NCBI GenBank assembly: GCA_050951505.1
Contig: JBMNJE010000006.1
Coordinates: forward strand, 62,001 to 126,000
Length of the DNA stretch: 64,000 bases
From: DUOA01 sp012839095
Lineage (GTDB): Bacteria > Bacillota > Clostridia > Caldicoprobacterales > DTU083
Direction: 5' to 3'
A model generated the notes under the pieces. That model saw only the letters and a program-made list of their open reading frames with translations. It searched no databases and was not told the origin of the DNA. Shown here in pieces: positions 16,981 to 25,710 of the stretch. Numbering within the stretch: position 1 is the first letter of the stretch; each line of letters begins with the position of its first letter. The position numbers and the translations under genes were made by a program.

Positions 16981-17066
16981 TGCTCCTCAACCAGGCTGCT
17001 TAGCGGATGGATTCCTGCGCCGGGTTGAGTCTTGTCCCTTTTTTGCAGATACTGTCTAAAAAAGAA

Positions 17067-17102
17067 CCCCCTTGCATACCTTTTATGTAAGGGGGTGTTT
17101 TT
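17067..17102 (+). terminator. hairpin after the transporter, overlapping a possible ribosome site
   Basis: CCCCCTTGCATA (17067-17078) pairs with TATGTAAGGGGG (17084-17095) with one mismatch, followed by TGTTTTTG. It terminates the upstream unit. The 3' arm AAGGGGG is also placed as a ribosome site for the small frame at 17103. Confidence 0.75.
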
Positions 17103-17198
17103 GTGAAAATATTCTTTTTTCGAAAAAAAAGCCTTAAGTGGGGCATTGCTCTTATTATATTTCTTATCTTGTTTTTTATTGTACTGAAGTCATTGTAA
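17103..17198 (+). CDS. possible 31-residue single-pass membrane peptide
   Basis: GTG start, product VKIFFFRKKSLKWGIALI followed by a hydrophobic stretch and ending VLKSL. It has a positive N-terminus and one membrane segment. AAGGGGGTG lies 5 bases upstream but inside the terminator hairpin, so translation would need read-through or an open hairpin. It is convergent with aroA (stop at 17209). No family recognised; it could be chance. Confidence 0.35.
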   Translation: MKIFFFRKKSLKWGIALIIFLILFFIVLKSL

Positions 17199-17208
17199 AG
17201 AATCAGGT

Positions 17209-18510
17209 TTATGACCTGAGATTCTGTATGATTTCAAAGAATCCCGGGAAGGAGATATCCACCCATTCGCCATCCGTGATGACAGTCTCACCTTCGGCGA
17301 TAAGTCCTGCAATGGCTGACATCATCGCAATCCGATGATCCATTCTGCAGGTAACAATACTGCCGGTCAAAGGGGTGGGTCCGTGAATAATCATGCCGTC
17401 ATCCGCAGCCCGGATGTCAGCTCCCAGGGCCCGCAGAGTACGGACAATCATATCAATCCGGTTGGATTCCTTTACCTTCAGCTCGGCTGCATCCCGGATG
17501 ACTGTGGTGCCATGGGCCTGAGTAGCAGCCAGGGCAATGACGGGAATCTCGTCAATGAGCCTGGGAATAATGCTGCCGCTGATTTCCACCGGGCTCAGAG
17601 TGGAATACTCTGCTATGATGTCACCTGCAGGCTCTCCATAGGAGGAGTTAATATTCTCTATTCTGACTTTTGCTCCCATCTGCTTATAGACATCGACTAT
17701 ACCTGTGCGTGTGGGATTTATTCCCACACCTTTCATTATTATGCGGGAATCGGGGACAAGCAGACCTGCAGTTATGAAAAAAGCTGCTGAAGAAATATCG
17801 CCGGGAATCTGAATATCCTGTCCATAAAGCTCTTCAGCCGGAAAGGCTGTAACGGCTTTCCCTTTTTCATCAACCCTTCCGCCGAAATGCCTGAGCATGA
17901 CTTCCGTATGGTTTCTTGACCGGGCAGGCTGCCGGAGGACCACAGGAGAATCAGCATACAGGGCAGCCAGGATAATGGCGGACTTTACCTGTGCGCTGGC
18001 AACCGGCATGTCATATTCCATGCCTTTCAGCCTTCCGCCCTGAATTGTTAATGGCAGGGTATTGCCGGCAGCCGACCGTATATCAGCGCCCATCCTGGAC
18101 AAGGGCTCAATGACTCTCGCCATGGGACGTTTCCTCATGGATTCATCACCGGTAATTGTCGATGAAAAAGGCTGGCCTGCCAGTATTCCTGACAGCAGAC
18201 GGGCTGTGGTTCCCGAATTTCCAACATCTATGACGCCGGCCGGTTTTTTCAGTCCATGAAGGCCTTTGCCATGGATGAGAACCGTCCCGCCCTGTTCCTT
18301 TTCAATGTTTTCCATCCGGATATCGATTCCCATGCCTTGAAAGGCTTTAATGGTATTCAGGCAATCTTCCCCGGCCAGGAAGTGAGACAGCCTGGTAGTA
18401 CCCTTTGCTATGGCTCCCAGCATTACGCCGCGATGAGATATGGATTTATCTCCCGGTACCGCCGCTTCTCCAATCAATTGCCGGACAGGAGTGATTACTG
18501 CCTTCATCAT
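17209..18510 (-). CDS. aroA: 3-phosphoshikimate 1-carboxyvinyltransferase (EPSP synthase)
   Basis: 433 residues. The N-terminus VPGDKSISHRGVMLGAIAKG binds substrate. DVGNSGTTARLLSGILAG and the GDESMRKRPM loop are typical, and the C-terminal EIPVIALAATQAHG and KESNRIDMI segments complete the two-domain fold. It makes 5-enolpyruvylshikimate 3-phosphate from shikimate 3-phosphate and PEP. GAAAGGATAG precedes the ATG pair at 18510. It is the last gene of the aroB-DAHP synthase-tyrA-aroA operon, 23 bases after tyrA. Confidence 0.96.
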   Translation of the reverse strand: MMKAVITPVRQLIGEAAVPGDKSISHRGVMLGAIAKGTTRLSHFLAGEDCLNTIKAFQGMGIDIRMENIEKEQGGTVLIHGKGLHGLKKPAGVIDVGNSGTTARLLSGILAGQPFSSTITGDESMRKRPMARVIEPLSRMGADIRSAAGNTLPLTIQGGRLKGMEYDMPVASAQVKSAIILAALYADSPVVLRQPARSRNHTEVMLRHFGGRVDEKGKAVTAFPAEELYGQDIQIPGDISSAAFFITAGLLVPDSRIIMKGVGINPTRTGIVDVYKQMGAKVRIENINSSYGEPAGDIIAEYSTLSPVEISGSIIPRLIDEIPVIALAATQAHGTTVIRDAAELKVKESNRIDMIVRTLRALGADIRAADDGMIIHGPTPLTGSIVTCRMDHRIAMMSAIAGLIAEGETVITDGEWVDISFPGFFEIIQNLRS

Positions 18511-18533
18511 AACTATCCTTTCATTATCATTTA

Positions 18534-19637
18534 CTATTCTTTGGTGTAAGCCCGGCAGCCCGCCTGATTAAGCAGCGCCACCGCTTTTTCCCGGGCCTCT
18601 TTGCTGTCCAGGGAAAGGACCAGACAGCCGGGTTCATCCTCGCGGCTGTTGATAATCCTGATGTTTTTTATGTTCACATTCTGATTGCCCAGTATGGTGG
18701 CTACCTGTCCGATAATGCCGGGCCTGTCTTCGACATCCACATAAACCTGATAGTAGGGCAGTAAATAAAGAATGTCGGAAGAAGGAATCTGATCCCGAAA
18801 GGTTTTGGCCTGTTCATAGAAGGCCAGGATATCCTCATCCTTGTTCTGCTCCAGGCTCTTGCCGAATTCATGCAGTATTTGGATGGTATTCGACAGGAGG
18901 GGCAGAATCTGCTCCTTGTTGGACAGGCAGATATCCAGCCACATTTTCGGATTGGAGGAGGCAATCCTGGTTATGTCCTTGAAGCCTCCTGCTGCCAGCT
19001 TCTTAATCAGGTGCTCCGGATCATCCGCCATCCGGACGGCATGAACCAGTGCCGCAGCAACAATATGGGGGAGGTGGCTTACAGCTCCCACGCTCCTGTC
19101 ATGGGTCAGCGGATCCAGAACAAGGGGCAGGGCTCCCGTGGATGCAATAAGGTTTTCCAAATGCTTTACCGCCCATGGGGGAGTGTCAGGCAGAGGTGTC
19201 AGTATATAATAGGCATTTTCGAACAGATGGGGGATGCCGGCCGAATAACCGGAGCGCTCTGCACCTGCCATGGGATGACCGCCGATAAAGAATACATCAT
19301 TCGGTAGAGCCTGTTCAGCTGCTTTCATGATGCCGGACTTGATGCTGCCCGCATCTGTTATGATGGTTCCCGGCTCTGCCGTCCGGCTCAGTGTTTTAAG
19401 AAGCCCGGGAATACGGCTTACCGGTGTGCAGAGGAATACCACACCGGATCCCGGAATCATTTCTTCCATCCGCTCTGCTGCCAGATCAATGCTTCCCTCC
19501 TCCAGTGCCATCCGGAGATTATCCCTGTTGGTGTCAACACCTTTTATGGTGAAATTCGGATTGGTCCGGCGGAATGCCTTTGCAAGGGAGCCTCCAATCA
19601 AGCCAAGCCCTATAATGGTAATGCCTGAGCTGTTCAT
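18534..19637 (-). CDS. tyrA: prephenate dehydrogenase with C-terminal ACT domain
   Basis: 367 residues. A Rossmann NAD(P) motif (IIGLGLIGGSLAKAFR, about 5-20) is followed by the prephenate dehydrogenase core (FIGGHPMAGAERSGYSAG, and the DRSVGAVSHLPHIVAAALVH segment in two parts). A C-terminal ACT domain (about 295-365, VYVDVEDRPGIIGQVATILG) should bind tyrosine for feedback inhibition. It converts prephenate to 4-hydroxyphenylpyruvate in tyrosine synthesis. Two bases separate it from the DAHP synthase gene, so coupling is likely. Confidence 0.95.
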   Translation of the reverse strand: MNSSGITIIGLGLIGGSLAKAFRRTNPNFTIKGVDTNRDNLRMALEEGSIDLAAERMEEMIPGSGVVFLCTPVSRIPGLLKTLSRTAEPGTIITDAGSIKSGIMKAAEQALPNDVFFIGGHPMAGAERSGYSAGIPHLFENAYYILTPLPDTPPWAVKHLENLIASTGALPLVLDPLTHDRSVGAVSHLPHIVAAALVHAVRMADDPEHLIKKLAAGGFKDITRIASSNPKMWLDICLSNKEQILPLLSNTIQILHEFGKSLEQNKDEDILAFYEQAKTFRDQIPSSDILYLLPYYQVYVDVEDRPGIIGQVATILGNQNVNIKNIRIINSREDEPGCLVLSLDSKEAREKAVALLNQAGCRAYTKE

Positions 19638-19639
19638 GG

Positions 19640-20653
19640 CTAAATCTCCCGTCCCAGAATTCCGGCAATTTTGCGAACTTCCTCCATTAAGCCGGAGAAG
19701 CTCTCGAAGTTCAGGGACTGAGGCCCGTCAGACAGGGCTTCCTTGGGAGAAGGATGGACCTCCACCATAATTCCGTCCGCACCTGCAGCTATGGCAGCCC
19801 GGCTCATGGGGGTAACCATTCTCCACCTTCCGGTTCCATGGCTGGGGTCCACAATAATCGGGAGATGACTCAGTTCTTTAATCGCAGGAACACTGCTTAA
19901 ATCCAGTGTGTTTCTTGTATAGGTTTCGAAGGAACGGATGCCCCGTTCACAAAGAACAATATTGTAGTTTCCTTCATTCATTATATATTCTGCTGCATTA
20001 AGCCATTCCTCAATGGTAGCGGACAGGCCCCGCTTCAGCAGAACCGGCAGCTTCAGCCTTCCCACCTCCTGCAGGAGGGAGAAGTTCTGCATATTCCTGG
20101 CACCAATCTGGATCATGTCCGCATATCTGGCAACAGCTTCCAGGGAACGGGTTGATACTGCTTCCGATACTATAAGAAGGCCGGTCTGCCTTCCGGCTTC
20201 GGCCAAAATCTTCAGACCTTCCTCCTGCAGACCCTGAAATGAGTAAGGTGAGGAACGGGGCTTGTATGCGCCTCCCCTAAGAAAGGCTGCACCCTGTTCC
20301 TTAAGAAAATGGGCAGTGGCTGTGAGCTGCTCTTCGCTCTCCACGGCGCAGGGACCTGCCATGACAACTATCCTGCTGCCGCCGATTTCCTGATCGCCAA
20401 CCCTGATAGTGGTGCTTTCCGGATGAAAGGCCCGTCCTGCCAGCTTGTAGGGTTCCATGATGTGTACCATTCTGTCAACACCGGGGAGGAGCTCCAGGGG
20501 TGTATCCGCCAGCAGACGCTTGTCTCCTATAACTCCGATAATGGTGCGTTCGGAGCCTTCTGATATGTGAACGCCCAGATTCAGACTTTTAAGGAGCTTT
20601 TCCACACCGGATATATCTTCCCTTGTTGCCTGGGGTTTCATTACAATTACCAT
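19640..20653 (-). CDS. aroF: 3-deoxy-7-phosphoheptulonate (DAHP) synthase, type I beta with N-terminal regulatory domain
   Basis: 337 residues from the ATG at 20653, which has TTGGAGGC upstream; an in-frame TTG at 20668 overlaps that site. An N-terminal ferredoxin-like domain (about 1-70, VIVMKPQATREDI) is followed by the TIM-barrel catalytic domain: VMAGPCAVESEEQL, FLRGGAYKPRSSPYSFQG, LLKRGLSATIEEW, VDPSHGTGR. In Thermotoga the same arrangement gives inhibition by Tyr or Phe. It condenses PEP and erythrose 4-phosphate, the first shikimate step. Second gene of the operon. Confidence 0.95.
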   Translation of the reverse strand: MVIVMKPQATREDISGVEKLLKSLNLGVHISEGSERTIIGVIGDKRLLADTPLELLPGVDRMVHIMEPYKLAGRAFHPESTTIRVGDQEIGGSRIVVMAGPCAVESEEQLTATAHFLKEQGAAFLRGGAYKPRSSPYSFQGLQEEGLKILAEAGRQTGLLIVSEAVSTRSLEAVARYADMIQIGARNMQNFSLLQEVGRLKLPVLLKRGLSATIEEWLNAAEYIMNEGNYNIVLCERGIRSFETYTRNTLDLSSVPAIKELSHLPIIVDPSHGTGRWRMVTPMSRAAIAAGADGIMVEVHPSPKEALSDGPQSLNFESFSGLMEEVRKIAGILGREI

Positions 20654-20775
20654 ACTACCTGCCTCCAATACTTCTTCTCAAAATTCTTCCTTTTTCCTTT
20701 TTCCTGCCATACTGCCATACTACCATGCTCTTTCATGCTTCCATTCATCAGGTTCATTTCGCTGCCGCTAAAACC

Positions 20776-21870
20776 TTATCCTCTTACAAGGGCCGCTTCC
20801 AATGCCTTCAATATTACTTCTTCCTTTACATTTCGGAAAACTTCAACCCTGCCCGGAGCTGTGGGCAATACGAAAACAATCTGTCCGCTGACATTCTTTT
20901 TGTCGTGCTGCATCCACTCAAGCAGCAAGCCGGTATCCAATTCCGGCAGTGTTGTCGGCAGCCCTGCATCAGCCAGCAATCCGGAGATGCGTTCAACATA
21001 ACCGGCTGAAATCAGACCTAAAAGGCGGGCAATATGAGCCTCAGCAACCATACCCATGGAAACAGCCTCACCGTGAGTGTAGGTGCCATAACCCGCAGCG
21101 GCTTCAATAGCATGACCAATGGTATGACCAAAGTTCAGAATCGCCCGAAGCCCCTGTTCGCGCTCATCCCGCACCACCACATCAGCCTTGATTTCACAGG
21201 AACGATGAACAGCCCGGGCAAGCATATCAGGATCTCTTGCAGCAAGGGCTCCCTTGTTGGATGCCAGCCAGGAAAGGAATGCTTCATCCCGGATGATGCC
21301 ATGCTTGATTAACTCGGCCATGCCGGTTGCCATCTCCCTGTCAGGCAAGGCAGCAAGTGCAGCCGTATTCATCAGCACACATTCAGGCTGATAAAAGGCA
21401 CCTATGATATTTTTGGCCAGTGAATGGTTAACAGCTACCTTCCCGCCGACGCTGCTGTCCACCTGGGCAAGCAGGCTGGTTGGGATCTGTATGAAGGGGA
21501 TGCCCCTCATGTAGGTGGAAGCAACAAATCCCGCCAAATCGCCTATAACGCCGCCTCCCAGTGCAGCTATAAAGGAGCTGCGCTCCAGATTCGCCTTCAG
21601 GGCTGCCGTATAGAGCTTTTCAGCCTCTGCCAGGCTTTTTGAGGACTCCCCCGGCTCAACCACTGCGGTTATGGCCTCCATGCCCACTTCCCGGAAGTAT
21701 TTATCCACGGTATTATGATAAAGAGAATGGACATTTCTGTCTGTGATGACCATAATCTTTTTTCCCTTCAGGCTGCCCTTCTTTCTGTCTAAATAGTCGA
21801 AGGCCTCCTGGAATAAAATGTTCCAATCCTTATGGATATAAATCGGATAGGATCGGGAGTCCAGTTCCAC
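20776..21870 (-). CDS. aroB: 3-dehydroquinate synthase
   Basis: Family motifs are clear: the NAD-binding VVEPGESSKSLAEAEKLY, AALGGGVIGDLAGFVASTYM, IPTSLLAQVDSSVGGKVAVN, and the metal ligands in AELIKHGIIRD and FGHTIGHAIEA plus HGEAVSMGM. The frame is open from a TTG at 21918, but that codon lies next to the -10 box at 21919-21924, before the likely transcription start. The GTG at 21870, with AGCAGGG 5 bases upstream, gives 364 residues and the usual start (VELDSRSYPIYI). It is the first gene of the aromatic operon; DAHP synthase follows after a 122-base gap. Confidence 0.94.
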   Translation of the reverse strand: MELDSRSYPIYIHKDWNILFQEAFDYLDRKKGSLKGKKIMVITDRNVHSLYHNTVDKYFREVGMEAITAVVEPGESSKSLAEAEKLYTAALKANLERSSFIAALGGGVIGDLAGFVASTYMRGIPFIQIPTSLLAQVDSSVGGKVAVNHSLAKNIIGAFYQPECVLMNTAALAALPDREMATGMAELIKHGIIRDEAFLSWLASNKGALAARDPDMLARAVHRSCEIKADVVVRDEREQGLRAILNFGHTIGHAIEAAAGYGTYTHGEAVSMGMVAEAHIARLLGLISAGYVERISGLLADAGLPTTLPELDTGLLLEWMQHDKKNVSGQIVFVLPTAPGRVEVFRNVKEEVILKALEAALVRG

Positions 21871-21918
21871 CCATACCCTGCTCAGATCCGCCACCTCCAC
21901 TATTGGTGAATTTATCAA

Positions 21919-21947
21919 ATTGTACCTATTACCGAGCTAAAAGTCAA
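21919..21947 (-). promoter_or_regulatory. sigmaA promoter of the aroB operon
   Basis: On the minus strand TTGACT (21947-21942), a 17-base spacer and TACAAT (21924-21919). An extended -10 TGGTATAAT on the plus strand at 21971-21979 probably serves the divergent EF-G gene. Confidence 0.75.
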
Positions 21948-22178
21948 TAAGTGATTATATCTGGAAACAGTGGTATAATATAGCATGTATGTCCATAAAA
22001 TATTCTTAATTGGTTCTTTTATTAGCTGTGAAATATGTTACAATAGAGAAGGAATATCAGGATTCTTATCGAATTGTACATAAGTAAGAAATCAATCAGG
22101 AAAGTAAGTTGGATTAAAACCTTGGTTAAATCTGGTTTTGTCAACTCTGACTGAAAATAAATGAATGGGGGATTCTTG

Positions 22179-24260
22179 ATGAAGAACTACACAACCGACA
22201 AAATTCGCAATATCGGTGTTATTGGCCATGGCGGAGACGGGAAGACTACCCTGACAGAAGCCATGCTCTTCAATGCCAAAGCCACCGATCGCTTTGGGCG
22301 GGTGGAAGATGGAACCACTACCACCGACTATGATCCGGAAGAAATCAAAAGGCATATTTCCATCAGCGCTGCTACTGCTCCGCTTGTATGGAATCAACAT
22401 AAGCTGAATGTAATTGATGTTCCCGGCTACTTTGATTTCGTGGGTGAGATGGCAGCTACCCTGCGGGTGGTTGACAGTGCCCTGATAGTAGTAGGCGCAG
22501 TTTCCGGTGTTATTGTTGGTACAGAAAAAGCCTGGGATTACTGCAAGGAATACGGAATTCCCAAAATCATCTTCGTCAATCAGATGGATCGGGAAAATGC
22601 CAATTTCAGCAAGGTCATCGATCAGCTGAAGGCTCTGTATGGAACTGCCATAGCACCTTTCCAGATTCCTATTATGGAAGGCGGCCAGTTCACCGGCTAT
22701 GTTGATGTTATTGCCATGAAGGCTGTTCAGTTCAAGGGCAAGGATGCTGTTGAAGTTCCCATACCCGATAACATGAACGATGAAATCGAGCCTATCCGCA
22801 CCATGCTGGTTGAGGCTGCTGCCGAGACCAGTGAAGAACTGATGGAAAAATATTTCTCCGGTGAAGAGCTTACAGAGGAGGAAATCCGTACTGCGGTGCG
22901 TGAAGGGGTAGTATGCGGCGATATTGTGCCGGTATTATGCGGTTCTGCAGTTAACAATCAGGGTATTACCACTCTGATGGACACAATAATAGATTATCTT
23001 CCCGCTCCGGGCGAATGCAGGAACGAGACGGGAAAGAACCCCAATACCGAAGAAGAGGTGGAAAGAACTTATTCCTCATCCGAACCCTTTTCTGCACTGG
23101 TCTTTAAGACAGTGGTGGACCCCTTTGTGGGCAAGCTGTCCGTTTTCAAGGTAATATCCGGTGAGCTAACCACAGGAGTTGCCGTTTCCAATACCAACAA
23201 GGGAAAAACAGAAAGGGTAAACAACCTGTATATACTTAGAGGCAAGAAACAGGAAACCGTGGACAAGGTTATCAGCGGTGATATTGCCGCTGTAGCAAAG
23301 CTGCAGGTTACCATGACCGGGGACACCCTTTGCGATACAGCCGCTCCCGTTATTTATGAAGGCATTCGTTTCCCCGAACCCTCCATCTCCCTTGCCGTGG
23401 TTGCCCAAAAAGAGGGAGAGGAAGACAAGGTGTTTGCAGGCCTGAACCGTCTGACGGAAGAGGATCCTACCTTTGCCGTTGAGAAAAACCAGGAAACCGG
23501 TGACATGCTGATTTCCGGCGTAGGAGAGATGCATCTTGAAATAATCTCCAAGCGGCTGCAGAACAAGTTCGGCGTTGCTGCTGAATATAAAGAGCCCAGG
23601 ATTCCCTACAGAGAAACCATTCGCAAGCCTATTAAGGCAGAAGGCAGACACAAGAAACAGAGCGGAGGCCACGGGCAGTTCGGTCATGTCTGGATTGAGT
23701 TTGAACCCATAGGCGATCCGGAGCAGGAGTTTGAATTTGTCGACAAGATTGTCGGCGGCGTTGTACCAAGGCAGTATATTCCTGCTGTCGACAAAGGTCT
23801 GCGTGAATCCATGGCCAAGGGCGTTCTTGCCGGATATCCCATGGTCGGTATCCGGGCAACCTTGTATGATGGTTCCTACCACAGCGTAGACTCTTCTGAA
23901 ATAGCCTTCAAAATTGCAGCATCCCTTGCCTACAGAAAGCTGGAGGGTGCCGATCCCATTCTGTTGGAGCCTATTATGAGGGTTGAGGTAGTTGTACCTG
24001 AAGATTACATGGGAGATATTATCGGAGATCTGAATAAACGCCGCGGCAGAATACTGGGAATGAATCCTCTGAGCAGCGGCCTGCAGGAGGTTGTGGCTGA
24101 AGTACCCCAGGCTGAGATGGCCAAGTACGCTACGGATCTGCGCTCCATGACCCAGGCCAGAGGCAGCTTCAAACAGTCTTTTGTCCGCTATGAGGAAGTT
24201 CCGGGCAATATCAGCGCCAAGGTAGTGGAGCAGGCCAAACAGGAGAATGCTCAGGAATAA
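22179..24260 (+). CDS. elongation factor G paralogue with atypical GTPase motifs
   Basis: 693 residues from the ATG at 22179, with GGGGGA 6 bases upstream. Domain order is that of EF-G: G domain, domain II, III, IV (GRHKKQSGGHGQFGHVWIEF) and V. The G motifs differ from canonical translocase: G1 is GHGGDGKTT rather than AHIDAGKTT, G3 is DVPGYFDF where EF-G has DTPGH (the catalytic His is Tyr), and G4 is NQMD instead of NKMD. Such paralogues exist beside the main fusA in many Clostridia. A role in ribosome rescue, recycling or protection is possible but unproven. It is monocistronic, with no rpsL/rpsG/tuf neighbours. Confidence 0.88.
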   Translation: MKNYTTDKIRNIGVIGHGGDGKTTLTEAMLFNAKATDRFGRVEDGTTTTDYDPEEIKRHISISAATAPLVWNQHKLNVIDVPGYFDFVGEMAATLRVVDSALIVVGAVSGVIVGTEKAWDYCKEYGIPKIIFVNQMDRENANFSKVIDQLKALYGTAIAPFQIPIMEGGQFTGYVDVIAMKAVQFKGKDAVEVPIPDNMNDEIEPIRTMLVEAAAETSEELMEKYFSGEELTEEEIRTAVREGVVCGDIVPVLCGSAVNNQGITTLMDTIIDYLPAPGECRNETGKNPNTEEEVERTYSSSEPFSALVFKTVVDPFVGKLSVFKVISGELTTGVAVSNTNKGKTERVNNLYILRGKKQETVDKVISGDIAAVAKLQVTMTGDTLCDTAAPVIYEGIRFPEPSISLAVVAQKEGEEDKVFAGLNRLTEEDPTFAVEKNQETGDMLISGVGEMHLEIISKRLQNKFGVAAEYKEPRIPYRETIRKPIKAEGRHKKQSGGHGQFGHVWIEFEPIGDPEQEFEFVDKIVGGVVPRQYIPAVDKGLRESMAKGVLAGYPMVGIRATLYDGSYHSVDSSEIAFKIAASLAYRKLEGADPILLEPIMRVEVVVPEDYMGDIIGDLNKRRGRILGMNPLSSGLQEVVAEVPQAEMAKYATDLRSMTQARGSFKQSFVRYEEVPGNISAKVVEQAKQENAQE

Positions 24261-24302
24261 AACTTAAGAAATTTATCGATAGAACCTATAAAAAGAGAAA
24301 TG

Positions 24303-24334
24303 GAAAGAGCCGAAGTCCGGCTCTTTCTGCTTTT
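24303..24334 (+). terminator. terminator after the EF-G paralogue
   Basis: GAAAGAGCCG (24303-24312) pairs with CGGCTCTTTC (24318-24327), followed by TGCTTTTA. The stretch 24335-24574 shows nothing else recognisable. Confidence 0.85.
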
Positions 24335-24574
24335 ATCGGTATATGCAGGTATATCTATATATAGGATAGCAAGGAACATGCATTGAGTTTTTCTTATGGT
24401 ATCAGACGGTCTTTCGCCTTGTACATTTACCGAAATTTATGTAGGATCAGCTCACCAGTAAACAATAATATGGCTGAATATGGTATACATAAGAAAAAGC
24501 CTGAATTACGTAATAAAATTGTAATAAGTCCTTCATAATCTCTTAATAATACCATTTGGGAACATTCCACGAGT

Positions 24575-24603
24575 TTGACACCTCTCTCAGCAATATCTAT
24601 AAT
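24575..24603 (+). promoter_or_regulatory. consensus sigmaA promoter of the SleB-type gene
   Basis: TTGACA (24575-24580), a 17-base spacer and TATAAT (24598-24603), a perfect match at both boxes. The start should be near 24610, 38 bases before the gene. Confidence 0.85.
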
Positions 24604-24647
24604 CAGCCATATAAGTTGACATAATATATACATCAGGGGGTTTACAA

Positions 24648-25382
24648 ATGAAGGACCGGGTTTTGGGTTGCTTACATGGGTTAAGAAGAGTTAAGTGGGG
24701 AAAATGTATTGTTGTAGTGATGCTGACTGTTATGCTGATACTGCCGGTAAGTGAAGCATCGGCTGCAGGTCTTTTGAGACTGGGCAGCAGGGGACCGGAA
24801 GTAACCAGTCTGCAGCAGCAACTGAAGGATTTGGGCTACTTTACCTATTGGAGAACCACGGAGTATTTCGGAACCATAACCAGGGATGCGGTAATCCGAT
24901 TCCAAAGGGATAAGGGACTGCTGGTGGACGGCATTGCAGGTCCGCAGACCAGGGCAGCTCTTAATGCTGCCGGCAGCACCTCTTCAGCAAGCCGCGGAAG
25001 TCTCACCAAATGGGACAGGGACAATATATACTGGCTGGCCAGGATAATTCATGCCGAGGCTCAGGGAGAGCCTTATATCGGGCAGGTAGCCGTCGGCAAT
25101 GTTGTAATGAACAGGGTGGCATCGCCCGGCTTTCCAAATACAATCTACAATGTAATCTTCGAATACACCAATGGAATTCCGCAATTCAGCCCGGTAGTGG
25201 ACGGGAGCATATATAATACGCCCAGCGCTTCCTGCATGAAGGCAGCGGAAGAAGCATACAGGGGCAGCAAGCCGGCGGGAAATTCCCTGTTTTTCTTCAA
25301 TCCCAAAAAGGCAGCCGGGTCCTGGATAGTAAGAACCAGGCAATATGTAACAACCATAGGCAATCATGCCTTCTATCGTTAA
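24648..25382 (+). CDS. peptidoglycan-binding, SleB-type cell wall hydrolase
   Basis: 244 residues: a signal peptide (basic start, hydrophobic core about 20-35, cleavage near ASAAG), a peptidoglycan-binding domain (about 42-105, LRLGSRGPEVTSLQQQLKDL), and a Hydrolase_2/SleB domain (about 120-244, LARIIHAEAQGEPYIGQVAV and SLFFFNPKKAAGSW). The glutamate of HAEAQGE is the likely catalytic acid. SleB of Bacillus is a spore cortex lytic transglycosylase made in the forespore. This gene has a perfect vegetative promoter, so it may act on the growing wall instead. The ribosome site AGGGGG is 11 bases before the ATG. Confidence 0.9.
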   Translation: MKDRVLGCLHGLRRVKWGKCIVVVMLTVMLILPVSEASAAGLLRLGSRGPEVTSLQQQLKDLGYFTYWRTTEYFGTITRDAVIRFQRDKGLLVDGIAGPQTRAALNAAGSTSSASRGSLTKWDRDNIYWLARIIHAEAQGEPYIGQVAVGNVVMNRVASPGFPNTIYNVIFEYTNGIPQFSPVVDGSIYNTPSASCMKAAEEAYRGSKPAGNSLFFFNPKKAAGSWIVRTRQYVTTIGNHAFYR

Positions 25383-25431
25383 CAGCCCAGCAGATAGCTG
25401 CTGAATTGAAATCAGCATTTCAGTAAAATAG

Positions 25432-25500
25432 AAATCCTCTCATCCGGTACGATGTGTACTGTGTTTCTTACATCAGCCGGTTTGAGAGGATTTTTCCTTT
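25432..25500 (+). terminator. terminator after the SleB-type gene
   Basis: AAATCCTCTCA (25432-25442) with CCGG pairs with CCGG and TTGAGAGGATTT (about 25477-25493), then TTCCTTTT. Confidence 0.8.
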
Positions 25501-25606
25501 TCAATATGAATTTCACAGCCGGAACATATATTTGGGTATCATATACTGTCTGATTACAATGATATAATCCAATACAGGGAGTTGTTGCCAAACTATAGGA
25601 AGGTGA

Positions 25607-25684
25607 ATGAAGGTGCTTGTTATCATACTCTTGATTATTACGCCCATTATAATACTTTTCAGCCTGTATAAGAAGCTGGAATAG
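25607..25684 (+). CDS. possible 25-residue hydrophobic peptide
   Basis: ATG start, MKVLVIILLIITPIIILF then SLYKKLE, a single membrane segment with a short charged tail. AGGAAGG lies 3 bases upstream, a short spacing; the GTG at 25613 in the same frame has better spacing. A TATAAT at 25563-25568 lies in front. It sits between two terminator-bounded genes and is convergent with prs. No family recognised. Confidence 0.4.
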   Translation: MKVLVIILLIITPIIILFSLYKKLE

Positions 25685-25710
25685 GCAGGCCTTCACTTTT
25701 TAATGTTAGT

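Noticed and set aside
21871..21918. TTG start for aroB
   Set aside because: It directly abuts the -10 box of a strong promoter, so it would not be in the mRNA.
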